Of a DNA stretch of 64,000 bases, positions 13,329 to 26,700 are shown piece by piece. A program made the translations under genes and the position numbers. The notes under the pieces are model-generated. The model had not been told where the DNA came from. It worked only from the letters and a program-made list of their open reading frames with translations, and ran no database searches. The number at the start of each line of letters is the position of its first letter. Position 1 is the stretch's first letter. The DNA is from Paralichthys olivaceus (Eukaryota; Chordata; Actinopteri; Pleuronectiformes; Paralichthyidae): NCBI RefSeq assembly GCF_024713975.1, contig NC_091096.1, forward strand, positions 24,391,458-24,455,457. Reading direction: 5' to 3'.

Positions 13329-14520
13329 AAGCATGTCATTGGACATTTGAGATATTTAAAGAAAAAATACTGGTGGACAGAATAAGTTCTTTAAAGGGGT
13401 GAATATGCTTCAGTCAGGGGTGGATTTCCCAGACATGGTTACATTTAATCACTCAATAGAATAAAACACATTTACATTTAAGCAGACTTCATATTGTTTC
13501 GCATCACAGTTGAATCTTGAATCCACCTTCTTGCAGCTGCATCTTCTAATGCACACGTGAGGCAGGAGGTCTCTCCACAATTAAAATGTTTGAAATAGCA
13601 AACAGGGGGAACTGTAAAAGGCATTACCTACACCCAGCCAGTCACCTCTGTTTCTCATAAGAGCGGGAGAAGCACTGGGTGGAAGCTGGAAATCGGCTCA
13701 GTCCGGACCAAGCTCCCTTCGAGTGAACGCCTTGTGAAAGGGTGCTCTCGTGAAGAAATGAGCAAAGTTAAGTTCCACTTTAAGTCACCGTATGTTTGCC
13801 ACAGCGGAAGTAACTAAGTGACAACTGTTGTACCTTAAAAGGCCTCGAGGGTCCACCAATCACAAAACCTTAACATAAATCGCTGCAAATAAAAGTGGGA
13901 GTGTCTGGGAGCAGAGAGCTACATCCTGTGGAAAATCAACAACAAGCAATTAAAGAGCATTCGGCTCCCCCAAATTTCTGTAACATTTCCAACACTCTGA
14001 ATGTCTTCCAGGAGAAGTGCAAAGCTGTCCTACTATTAAAATGATTTGGCGTGTTGCCACTCACTATGACAGCACACACTACCCTTTCTGACCTTGACTG
14101 CTGCTTTAGAAACAATTATAAACTCAGCTGTTTGTAGGAACTTTTTTCTTGCCTGACTCCAACCACCTTCTCTTTGATTCAAACAGAACCTCAGGAGCTG
14201 TTCACTGGAGCTTAAGCTGCCTGAAGTGTGGAAATGTGACATGAATGTCAATGACTTCACAAACCCCCCCTTCTGCTAAGAGTTTTGTTTATGAAGAACA
14301 AAAGAAGCAACATTTAATACAATGACACTGAAGGGTCTGAAAACAGGACGCTTCAGATGTGGTCCTCAGGTGCACTGCTGCAATAAATGATTCTGCTTTA
14401 ATTACAATGAATGGAAAGAAATGATGTTGCTCCACATATCAACACATGCAACTGTCTCCATGAGTGGGAGGCAGAGACACCAGCACATAGCCTCTGGGTT
14501 TCCACATAAAAACCCACATA
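10301..14520. other. Spacer upstream of htra4, no gene seen
   Basis: AT-rich single-copy-looking DNA with a (gt)n microsatellite at 13292-13326. No exon with coherent splice signals was found. Open frames (for example 11721-12055 and 14036-14260) have no recognisable motif. Confidence 0.45.
13292..13326. repeat. (GT)n microsatellite
   Basis: An uninterrupted run of about 17 GT dinucleotides, read directly. Confidence 0.97.
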
Positions 14521-14530
14521 CAGGGCCAAC

Positions 14531-14737
14531 TATAAAACATGCTGCTACATTCTACAGTGCTTACATGAGGACACAGGAGAATCCAGCGTGCTGCTACTAG
14601 AAGGGAATTACTGGCCCTCATCCAAGACTATAGGCTGTGGAAAGAGACTGGCTTTGTTTGAGGGTGTAAGTCTGGATGAACCTCACCAGTGGGTAGATGC
14701 TGAAGGAAGGACGGCTGGTGTGAGTGGATTTCAGGTC
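14531..14737 (+). promoter_or_regulatory. Possible core promoter and 5' UTR of htra4
   Basis: A TATA-like tataaaa at 14531-14537 lies about 207 bp before the chosen start codon at 14738, which would place transcription initiation near 14560. The frame is open upstream of the ATG from 14588, but the added residues are unlike an HtrA signal peptide. The coding start at 14738, followed directly by a signal peptide, is therefore preferred. Confidence 0.35.
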
Positions 14738-17700
14738 ATGGCGAAGTGTATCGCATACTTCACCCTCCTCACCTCCGCAGTTCATGCAGGTCTGCTGAGC
14801 AGGAGACAAGGCTGTCCGCAGGTGTGTGACCCCTCTCGGTGCCCGCGGCCGCTCCAGGTCTGCTACTACGGCCAGGTGACGGACCGGTGCGGCTGCTGCG
14901 CGCTGTGCGCCCCCGGTGAGGGTGCAGGGTGCGGGCAGCGGAGCGGAGGCGGCCTCTCCTGCGGTGACGGGTTGCGGTGCGACTCCGTGCCGGGGACGGG
15001 GACCGGCGGAGGGGCCCGCAGCTCCTGCGTGTGCGGCTCCTCCGGGCCTGTGTGCGGCAGCGACGGCAGGACGTACCCCAGCATCTGCCGCCTGAGAGCG
15101 GAGAGCAGGAGAGCCGAGTTCGATGAGACCCCTCCGGTCATATTGATCAGGAGGGGTCGGTGTGATTCAGGTGAGCTTTTATTCTTTTCTTTATTCCTTT
15201 AGTCCTAATATTGCACATCCCTGCACAGTCACTTACAAATAGCCATAATAACCAGATCAATGCAGGCGATTTTCTGTTTCTTTATGAAATTAAAAAGTAA
15301 ATAACCCCTGCAGCAAAGACAATAACCAAGAATAGAGAAAACTAAATAGTGATTGGAGCATGTAAACAAGTCTGTATCCAGGCTTCAGTCTGCCTCTCTG
15401 GTCTCATGGTGGATGTTAGGGTCGTCCTTGAATCACCTTCCAGGTGAAGATGAGCAAAACGTAATATAGTAGTAGTGTTCTACCTTCACTGACTCAAAGT
15501 CAAGAAAATTGAGTCACTACTTTACAACACATGTATTTGTTAAAAGCTGCATAGTCCTCAGTGACTGGTTTAGGTTAGTGTCCACATCTGAATTTGGGGT
15601 TTGTGGAATTATCTGCACCACTGTTTGCAGCATCACCCCGGATTTATCTGAGATCATATCAGAAAACAATGTTTCCATAACAATGCACCATCAGGATACA
15701 AGGGGCTGCTGTGTGAGGCAGTGCAGTGGTGCTTTCCGATAATTGTCAGCTCACAGTGAGATGCAGGTGTATTAATACAGTCTTAGTATGCACAACACAG
15801 TTGAAGCTGATGGGAGTGTCATTACTTACCTAAACAAAACATGTACCTGATTAATTGGAAAAACTAATTCAGAGGATTTACGAAGACAGAGGGATTCATC
15901 ACTCGGGAACCACTTATTGAATCCTAACAACAAAATCATTGAGATCAAAGCGGATGTCTGACCAAACGACCAACTGTCACATGTAGAAACAGGAGGACCC
16001 AGATTCAAACAATTGATGGAACAAAAAGACTAGCAGTCTTTTGTAGCTGATTAGCAGGCACTGAAATCGCAGAAATCAAAAGGCAGTAAAACAAAGGAAA
16101 AACTCAGGAGGAACATGGCAGAAACAAAGTGGACTACCAACTGGAGCCAAAATGAACAGATGGCCTGACAAAGACTGAGGGAAACAGAGACTATGGGTGT
16201 GTTCAGAAAGTCAAAATAAGCTATTTTCCTAACCACTAGCTCTTGATCCTGATAAGAATCATCTCAAGTTGTCTACACATCTGTAGTCTGATCTTTATCT
16301 ATGAAGACATGTGTTCAGCGCTGCTGAAATACTTCATTTCACTCAGGAAGGTTCCTAAGATAAATTGACTATTTGAACACAGCCTCTATACACAAGGCAG
16401 GTAGCGATTACTGAATGTAGGTGAAACATGTCAGGACAGGTGCAGGAAATCTCAAACAGGACTAGAGCAGGAAGTAGAGACACATAGGGAAAGAAGTTTC
16501 AAAATAAAACAAGACGTAAAACAAAGACAAAGTCCAAACACAAGTAGATTCTGAGTCAATAAGTCAATAAAAGTGCAAAAAGTCCAAATGCAACCAACAT
16601 AGCCATAGGGCCATGTTGCTAGCAGGGCTAAAGATGTCCAAAACAGTGGCAACATGGAGCTGCAGTTGTGAAAACATCTCTCTGCAGCACCACTGGTGGC
16701 CAAAAACATTTTTTCAACAAGAATATAAATACTATAACATTTGCTTTTACCATTATTTCAAAAATAATTAAAGGGTTACAATATGTGATCAACACACATT
16801 TGTAAAGCAGATGTTGAACATAGTGTGTGTGTGTGAGAGCTGCAAGTCATGTAAGTGGTTTTCATCTGATGGATGATCCACCCCTTACATGTTGGCATGG
16901 CCACAGAGTGGGACGGAGAGGACAGTGGAAGCTGCAGGTTATCGGGTTACATACTGCTGATTTGTTAGTAGAGCTGTCTGAAAGGCAAAGAAAAGCTGGT
17001 GTTTTGCCAAAGTAGCTCTTGGCAATGTAGACACTGTTATTTGAATTTAAGGCTGTTTCTGCAGAGTCCATTTGGGAAACTTTGTTAACACAAAATCAGA
17101 GGTGTTGACATATGGAGAGAACCTGCATGGCCCCAAATGTGCTCGTGTCCACTGCTGGTTTTTAAAAGAATCTTGTGGTGGCAGGGCAGAGGAGACAGAT
17201 TGTGTCTATGGTGCGTACACATCTATAATCTGATTTTTTCTTATGAAGGCGTGTGCTTATGCTTACAGTTCCATGATCTCCATGACTACTTATATTACTT
17301 ACATTTTTTTCTATGTTTGTCTGTAGCTTCCCATCACTGACATGTTAATCTCTTTTGTATCATACATTTTTAATTTTCACATCTTCTGTGCATTATGCTG
17401 TCACCATTGTTGTGTACAGCTACCATGGTTACAGGTGTACATGTCACGTAGAGACTCATGTAAACTTATCCAGTATATGAAGCAATTAGTCTTTCCAAAC
17501 AGAACTGATCTAATCTAGCTAAGTTGTTCCTGCTAAAACTGGAGAATACTTGTTTTTAAATATGCATACGTGTTATGTCTGCCTCTGTTTGGTTGTGCAT
17601 GCACTGTCACGATCAAAGGAGCAGGTGGACCCAAAAATGCAGAACAAAAAGGTTTTAACGAAAAGTGTCCTTTAATTTCAGGCAGGTCTCTTTACAGAGA

Positions 17701-20700
17701 ACAAACAAAATCCAAATATCCAGTTATCTCAAAAGTGTTCACAGCAAAAACAAGGTAGACACTAGAAGACACTAGAAAACTCACTTGAGGGAATGAGGGA
17801 GGAGAAATGACGAAGGGGTGCTGAGACAACCACATAAGACGACAACGAACCAACAAAGACCAAGGCAAGCACAGAGACTATAAACACACTGAACTGATGA
17901 CAAACTAGAGACAGGTGGCACAGGACAAACATGTGAAACTAATCAAGGCAGGAAGTCAAGGTAGAAAACACACAAGGAGCAGAAACTACAAAGTAAAACG
18001 GGAAACAGAGTGGAACACAGAATGCAACACAGAGCGTTTATGTAACTAATGTTGATTTATGGTTTAAGGTTTATGTTACTAACTAATGTCATTGTGGTTT
18101 ATGTAACCCATTTGGCATTTTATAATAAAAAGGCTGTGTTGCCAGACACCATCAGTGCTGTGTTGCTTCCTTTTTCTCCGCGACAAAATCTGGGTTGTAA
18201 CAGAGGGGGACACTGAGTTAAACAAATCTGAAATCAAGGAAAACACACCAGGAGCAAAACTACAACATTAAACTGAAAACTCAGAACACAAATCCAAAAC
18301 ATAAGGAAAACACAGTATAGATATAACAAACAAGGAGTCCATAATCAAAATGAAAACATGCTTCATAAAAGAGGCAAAAAGTCCACAGTGTTGACACATA
18401 CTCAGAAATAAAACCTTCTGCATCTTCAAGTTGCAATATGCACATGAGCGAGGCTGCTACATGTGTAGTAAATGTTTTGAACATGCATAGAATGTGAGCA
18501 GTTATGCTTTCAACATATATGGTTGCCTTTATGTGTGGCCAAAAAGCAAGTGTATCTCCAACCCAACCCAGCATTACTTCAGCTTCTTGTGCTGTTCACT
18601 ACAGAGCAGTGAGTCATTCAGAAGCTGGATTCACTCACTTGTTCATTGAAATGCTGTTCAGAGGAGATGGTGTATATCATCATAATATTATATTAAACCT
18701 GGATCTTCCTCACAGGAAGCAGCAGTTTATTATTTAAACCAGTTTCTTAGTACTAGAAGAGCAACAGGTTGATTTTGCTAATCAGGAGCTACAGTGTACT
18801 TTTCTGTAGATGTTTCATGGTTTTGCTTTTATCTTGATGAAAAATTACAAGTACCTTCCATTCTAAAACAGGTTGTTAATCAATGTTTTTTTTCGACAGA
18901 CAGGTTTACAACAAAGCAAAAATGGAAAATCAAGCAGGTAAACCAAGCAGGCAGAAACATGTCGTGAGAGACGACCTGGTGGGGACCTCACGTCACTTCA
19001 GATTTTATTTATATCGCACATATATCACAGTGTGTGTGAGTAGAACTATGCTTTAAAGCCAACATGTGAAGACACTGAAGTAATTGACTTATCGATGTGA
19101 TCTGCCTGTCGATGATCTCCTCTGCTCCATTTCAGGACCAAAGTAGAGAGCTCCGCAAGCAATAACTGGCGCTGTCCATGGTTCTGAAACAACAGCTGAG
19201 CAATAGTGAAGCATCTTGGCGAATAGTTTTGTTGACGATTGATCCCAGAGTAGACTATTACTGCAATTATCATACCTTATCATATCAACAACAATTACAC
19301 TTCTACCCACCATGTTATTGCTAATATAAACATTGATTATTTAGTTATTTAAAAGCGGGTGGCACGGTGGTGCAGCACTGTTGTCTCACATCAAGAAGGT
19401 ACCCAGTTTGGCCGGGGTCTTTCTGTGTGGACTTTTTCATGTCTCTGTGGCTTTTCTCCGGGTACTGTGTAACTGTGAGATTGACTGGTTGCTGGTCTCT
19501 GTATGTTAGCCCTGTGATATGCTGGTGACCTGTCCAGGATGTACCCTGCCTCTAAATCGCAATGCTCCATGTTAGCTGAGATTGGCTCCAGCTTCCACCA
19601 CAACGCCCACAGGATAAGCAGCATAGATAGTCGATGGATGGATATTTTCGAGTGAATTAGTATAACAGAGGTAGTGTGTTTGTTAAGTGTACATTTTTGG
19701 TTCACAATATTGGTATATACTGTTTGCTCTCCTGCAGACTATTGATTTCAATGTTTTATAAATTCAACATTAATTATTAAAAGATATGAAAATGTACATG
19801 TTTACTATGATATAGCTTCTGATCCTCAGTAGAATTTTTTAGGGGTTGCAGCCCTGCAAGGAAGGGAAACAAAAATGTGTGTAACTTTTGTCAAATTTTC
19901 ATAATTTTGTAAAAAATGTCACTGAACCATTGAAAGATCATTGGCATTAGTACGTGGCAGGACTAAAAACATATAAAAGACTGGATGATGTAAAAATGTG
20001 AATTAGAGTCTGAGCATCTGCCATTGACAGGAAAGACCAAATTGTTTTCGATATGTCTTGGTGTCTTTAACGTGCTGGTCAAAACAGAGTGTAGGATCAA
20101 ATACAATGCCTACATTCTTCATACTCTGAGGAATCACACAGTTGTCAAAGGTTACTGTTAGGCTGGGCCAATGACCAGCATTTCAGGTTTATATGAATTT
20201 AGGGGCAGGATGCAGTTTTTCACAGCAGGTTAAGCAAAGCAGGCCACCTATTGGATCATTTGAGATTAGTTTTAGGGCAAGATACAGCCCAGTTAGATAC
20301 AGAATGTTAACTGAAAAGCTGTACAGATGTTATGATAATTAAAAAATGTACAGTGTATGTCCCAAAATCAGAGATATTTTGAAATGTTTAGTCGCTAGAG
20401 GGTCGAGCAGATTGAGGTAAAGATGGCTATTTTTGATTAAGTTTGGCCGTAGTGTCAAAAAGAGATGTAGGATTTTGTTTATTGTTACTGATTAAGCTGG
20501 TTTTCAATGTTGTAGAAAACAGAGCAATCTTGCAATTCTCGAATTTCTTTCTTTCTAAAAGTTTTGGTCTATAGAGTCAAAAAGATTTAAGCAGTCTGAG
20601 TCCCCAACAAAATAACTTTTAGCCCATCGATATGGTTTTTATAAAAGAGCCTCACAAGAGTTAAAAGTAATATCCCTTTTGAAGGTTACATTGAAAACAG

Positions 20701-23700
20701 AATTGTATCTTGTTTAACAGCCTGGGCAACGTGGGCATTGGTGTACTCAGCTGGGGAAGCTTCATTTAATGGCAAGAAAACATAAAAGCCATGTCACAAA
20801 AAACAATCACCCCCCGAATATTCTGAAGAATCAAATCATTTGTCCGTAGGTAGCGAACAATAATTACTGAGACATTTCAGTGTGGAGAGAAAGTTACACA
20901 CTGACACTGACAGTTCTTGATTTGTACTACTTGCATGTCTGTTATTTTAATCTTCCATCTAATGTCTTGTAACTTTAAAGGAATGCAACATCCAGGAAGT
21001 ATGCGCTACAAGTTCAACTTCATCGCAGATGTAGTAGATAAGATTGTCCCCGCTGTGGTGCATCTGGAGCTTTTCCAAAGGTAAAACTAAGTGATGAAAG
21101 ACTGAGATGAAAGCGCCACCTTTACGGCTTATGCTCCTGCAGTTACCATCATCCTTTGGCCTTTCTCATATCAGACTGCCATTTTCTAGCGAGGACGTCT
21201 CCGTGTCCAGTGCCTCTGGGTTTGTGGTGTCAGAGGATGGCTGGATCATCACCAATGCACACGTGCTCACCAACAAGCAGAGGATAAAAGTTCAGCTGAA
21301 AAGTGGTGTGCAGTACGACGCCACAGTCAAGGACATGGACCAGAAGATGGACATCGCACTTATCAAAATTGAACCAGATGTGAGTGCTCACTGTTTCCTC
21401 TCAGCCTCCCGAGGGCATATTGAAGTTCTGTCCTGTGTTTTTCTCTGGCCTGGCAGCCAACAGCTAACATCAAAGAGTATTAATCCCGCACACTAAGTCG
21501 GGTGCACATTCGCATCAAGGGTATTTGTCGTCCAAAATTAGACTCAGTTCTTTCACATGGGCAGTTTGTCATAATTCCTCTGGGTGGTAATTGGTCATGT
21601 CTTGTAAATTCAAATCTTAAGATTAGTATTAGGATAAGTATTTGCAAGTGCTGTTCTAAATAAAACATGTCCCTGTGCTGACATGGGGGTCTCTGCTCCC
21701 AACCACTATCATGTTTAGCATGAAGCACGATTAACATTTTCAGTACTGATCTGAATACAAGAAAATGTTCAGATGACGAGGAGTAAGAGGAGAGGAGTCC
21801 TTATTTAATTGTTGTAAAGGTGAAGAAATGTGTCTTTAAACAACCAAGAAGCAGTGACAGGCTGTGCAATGTCATATATCTCTGGATAAGTTCTAAATGA
21901 TGCCCAAAAGGCTAATTCTGTCATGACAGAAAGCTCCATGCCCTGAGAGAATTGGCTATAAATTCAGTTGAACATTACAATCCACTCCAGAGATAAATGG
22001 CCTCAGCCTGTAATAAGAGGAGGCAGGCACAGACAAGCTAAGCATAGTTTAGATTGCTCTATACTCACCACAGCCCATGTTGAAACTACATCGTCTGGAA
22101 GCGTATAAAAGAAACACTCACACTCACACAACAAACACTCTCAGTGGAGATCCTGGTATGAGGAATGTATTTTAGATTATAGTAATCCACTGTTATTAGC
22201 AGTGACATTAGTTTGGCTTGATTGGGAATAATCAAGAGTGAGGCGGTTACTTAGTCATTTTGTCGACAACTACAAGTACAGGTTCTAACAAGTACAACCA
22301 TTCACTAACACATTTGAGGCCTAATCGTGGTCATAGATCATTTTACTGATGGAATTACACCTTACACATCCCTAGAGTACATTAGGGGGATATATGAGAT
22401 TTTCTGAATAAAGTGGAGATTTTCAAGGATCAAGTTTAAAATAAGAAATCAAAATGTAGAAATAACATAAGAAGGTTATATTATATACATTTAAACAGAT
22501 GTTTTTTAAAGCAGCAGCTGGAGCTCCCCAGGAACTTAAGTTAACTTAGCTAAAGAACATATTAATGGCATCATAAAGTGATTAAAGCGCACTGGGCTTT
22601 AAATAAATGATAAGAAGGAGAATTAAGTGTCACATGCACTTGATTTGTTGTGATCGTAGGTTGAAGAGAGGTTTTATGGTGATATAAGATGAGTACTGAC
22701 AAGAAATGTTCAATTATTATTTGAAAAAACACCAAACTTAGAGAGGAAGATGTCACCTAAAACCAAAACCAATTCTATTCTGCATGCTGTGTCAACATTT
22801 TGAGATTGTTGCAAAGTTTTAATCGAGGACCCAAATGCAAGACACTGCAGCTTGGTAAATGAAAGAGAACGTATTAGAAAAACAACATTTCTTTCTGAGC
22901 TCACTATATAGAGCTCTTTAAAGAACACTCTATATAGTAAAGTAAGGGTTAGTGAGTGAGTGGGTGATTTGGACACAGCCTGAGACTCTGCACTTTGGAT
23001 GCATGATAACTGAACACGGGTCAACAGGACAAAGCTAGAAACACAATAGGAGTGATTAAAAGCCACCAAATTTAACACGAATCAAAATGTCAATTAACTA
23101 AAAAGGCCCTATGGTCCAAAAACAGTCTTTTAATAGTTCATTGGGTTGAGGACCCAGAGTCATGACAATTACATATAAAACTGAGCTCTGATTTATCAAA
23201 ACCCCATTGAAATGAATCTATTGGAACTGTGAGTAAACTGTGAAGAGCAACAGAGCAACACCTTGCAACACCATACAGTTCCCTGGTCAGATAATGAAGA
23301 GTGTGCATGTGTTCCATTCATAATATTAACCTTCCCTGTGGGTCGTCACGTCTTTGTGCAGATGCCCCTGCCTGTGCTGCATCTCGGCCAGTCCTCAGAC
23401 CTGCGTCCCGGCGAGTTTGTGGTGGCGGTGGGAAGCCCGTTCTCCCTGCAGAGCACCGTCACCACCGGCATTGTTAGCACTGCCCAGCGCACCGGCCTGG
23501 AGCTGGGCTTCAAGGACTCTGACATGGACTACATCCAAACTGACGCCATGATTAATGTCAGTGGGATACGAAAACGACTCATCTGTTTTTGGTGCATGCT
23601 TTTGTTCTACATTAACAGTGAGTAAGAACATGTTTCTGTTGCTGTGTTGATCCACAGTACGGCAACTCTGGTGGACCACTTGTCAACTTGGTAAGAAGAT

Positions 23701-26700
23701 TTATAGTGCTGCATCATGTGTATAGGAATAATATCCTTACATTTGCATACTTGTTAAGCTTTCTGCTATGTGGGGGATTTTTCTTGTTTTATTTATGACA
23801 GTGAAGACTAAGGTCATGATTTTGTTTTATTCAATATACAAAATCTCCGGTCTACCCCCTCAGGTTCATGATTAAGCCTGTTTTAGAACAGGACCTGATT
23901 ATAGGGGCCTTTGCTTTGTTGCTACAACATGAAATCATGCAGAAGATATATTTATTCATCTAGAAGGTCTTACTAAAGATAATCACCGTCACCATTGGTA
24001 CATTTTATAAATTGTTGAATTTAATAGACAATGAGCTACATTATGTGAATTAAAAGGAAAGAAAATATCACTTCTGTTGTGTTTCTCTATGTAGCAAAGC
24101 TATGAAATCTCATCCCACAGCTGTCCTTCTATTCTGTTTGACAGGACGGAGATGTAATCGGCATAAACACCCTGAAAGTGACAGCAGGAATCTCTTTTGC
24201 CATCCCTGTGGACAAAATATGCCAGTTCCTCTCTGAATCTCACAACAGACGAGTCAACGGTGAGCAGGATTCTGCACTGCTGTTACAGATTAAGGAATTA
24301 CTCCATGACCTCATTACATTGTTTTTCTGTCAGTCATTTATTAATTTTTATATTCTTTCGGTAATCAGGAAGCACAGCGCAAAAAAAGAAATACATCGGC
24401 GTCCGGATGCTGCAGCTCTCACCATCGTAAGTTAACATCACAACAACCAACGTACTAAATTCCAACATAGCACGTTTTAATTTTAAAAGCCACGCAGCTC
24501 TGTGAGGCTGCAGCATGGACGTGTCTGTAAAACTTGACACCAGACGCCCAGAGGGCTTCTACTTTTACACTTTTTGAAATAAAATTAAAAAACAATTAAG
24601 TTAGAGAAAATATATTGTGATTCGCGTAATGTAAAGTAGGTCAGAGCATTGCAGTACACAGTAAATCTTTCAGTTGGATGTCCATGTTGTGTATAATATG
24701 TTACATGCATTTCTGTGAATGAAAGTCACACAAAGTGTTTACACATCAATTTTTAAGTCTTGGCCATATTTTTTTTTGTTACTCCAATTAGAGTTTTCTC
24801 TGTTGGAAAAGGCTGGTTACGTTTGTGTCATACATGTTTACTTTTGTGTCCAGTTTGATCGAAGATCTCAAGGGGCGTGAAGAGGAATTTCCAGATGTGA
24901 GCTCGGGAGTTTATCTTTATGAGGTTATACCTGGAAGAGCTGCCTCCAGGTAAATGTCTGGTTATAAACTCCAATAATATGTAGTGTGCAACATTTCATT
25001 CAGCTCGCAGTTTTAAAAGAAGGACAAAAAATAGTAGCTTTTTAATTTTTATATAAATTAAATCCACGTGTCTTTGGTGGTTGTAGCGACACTATACTGG
25101 TTGTCAATGAGAGACCCGTCTACCTGATTATAGGAATATTTAAAGGTTCAGTATGTAGTGTTTAGTCACACCTAGTGGTGAAGTTGCATGTTGCAGCTGA
25201 TACCCCTCACCAATATGAATATAAAGTATATAATATAAAGGGCCCATTCTAGGGTAAAGAAAATTACAATTTGTACAATTTAGATGAAACACACTAGTGA
25301 AAACATCACTAGGATTATTTGATATCCAGTTTCTGCCAATAGATCCCTTCACCTAAATCGTACACACTGAACCTTTAAAGCTGCACCAAGCAATTTTTTA
25401 TAGGTCCCTGTGCACTGGTTTCTAACTGTCAGAATTTACAGTCACATGGAGGAGTTAGATATTTCTGAAAGTATCATCAGATGCAGAAATAGTAAACACA
25501 CCTGAGTGCAGGATGAGTTATCAAACAGCTGAAACCATTTTACAAGAAGAGAAAATACTCAAATGTAAAATATGATATTGTTTTTTGATGTGTAATTGAC
25601 AACTGACTAATCAACACAGGAACACAGCATGTTTAATTTAATGTTTACACATTTAGCTGACACAGAGCAGCATTAGCATTCATTTGGAGTTACGTTTCTG
25701 TGTTCGCTTGATGAACAGGACGAGCAGAGTTGCGATAATTCTCTCTGGGTTCATTACTACAAATGCTTTTACTTCACAAATTAGTCATTTAATCCATCCC
25801 TAATAAAAAACATATTGGGGCTTTAATATGATTTGTTTTTCACAATGGATTAGTCTATATTGTACATATACTGAGACTTTCCCAACCTATAGAAGAAATA
25901 TTTAGGTATGAAAAATGAATGTGATCAAGTTTATGGATTTCTTTCATCTGCAGTTTCAGTTCTGAACACATCAGCATCATGAGTAGTCTTTGAAAGACAC
26001 AGGTCACAGTGCTGGTACCTGTGAGGGATGTCCTGAACACCATCTCTGGGGTTTTGAAGCTTCAGTGAGAATTACATGCGAATCCAGTCTCTCTCCACTG
26101 TTGCTAATCAGAAACAACTTTGTCAACATAAAATGTACGTTTTTACCTTATGAAAATATTTCATATTTTGTTGTGTTCCCACTAGCGTGAGTTTCAAAGC
26201 AAGGCAACCACGGCGGCGAGTTGTTTTTATTGGAAAGTGTTACTGGAGCTAATCTGTATGATGCACAGTCTGAGCGTGTGGAGGCACTGGGTTTTATTAA
26301 ATGCACCAGCGGTGCGGTGAACCTGCTTGCGGAGGCCTCTGGATGTTTTCCGAGGTGTAAAATAAGAGCATCCCTGCAAAGCTCTGACATCTCGGTGAAG
26401 AGCGGGAGAACGATGTGTCTGTTCGGACTCTCAATGTTCTTAATAGTCTCCTGTGACAGTGAAGCCTGAAGCTTTGAACAGCAAACAGCAGCAGTCTAAC
26501 ATACAACCAGTGCAGCAGAGTTTACCAGGACGTGCTGCTCCTTGTGCTCCTCAATATTGTCTGGTGCGATCTGATTGACTGACTCTACAGTCTTGCACAC
26601 TTTGTTAATCAGTCTCCATAAGATCATCAGTAAGAATAATGGCCTCATGTATAAATGTCAAGCAGTGCAGTGCATTATGAAGCCGTGAGCCCACCGCCTG

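Larger units (their letters stand above)
15171..20980. other. htra4 intron 1 (5.8 kb), repeat-rich
   Basis: The intron runs from donor gtgagc to acceptor aactttaaag. It holds several repeats listed separately: 15995-16590, 17605-18040, 18041-18202, 18203-18370, 19357-19645 and a degenerate stretch at 19850-20720. No additional exon is supportable. Confidence 0.7.

Noticed and set aside
14588-14737. N-terminal extension of the HtrA protein from an ATG at 14588
   Set aside because: The extra 50 residues are unlike a signal peptide and separate the real one ([17 protein letters not shown]) from the N-terminus.
14866-15141. Minus-strand open frame over htra4 exon 1
   Set aside because: A shadow of a GC-rich coding exon; it has no domain of its own.
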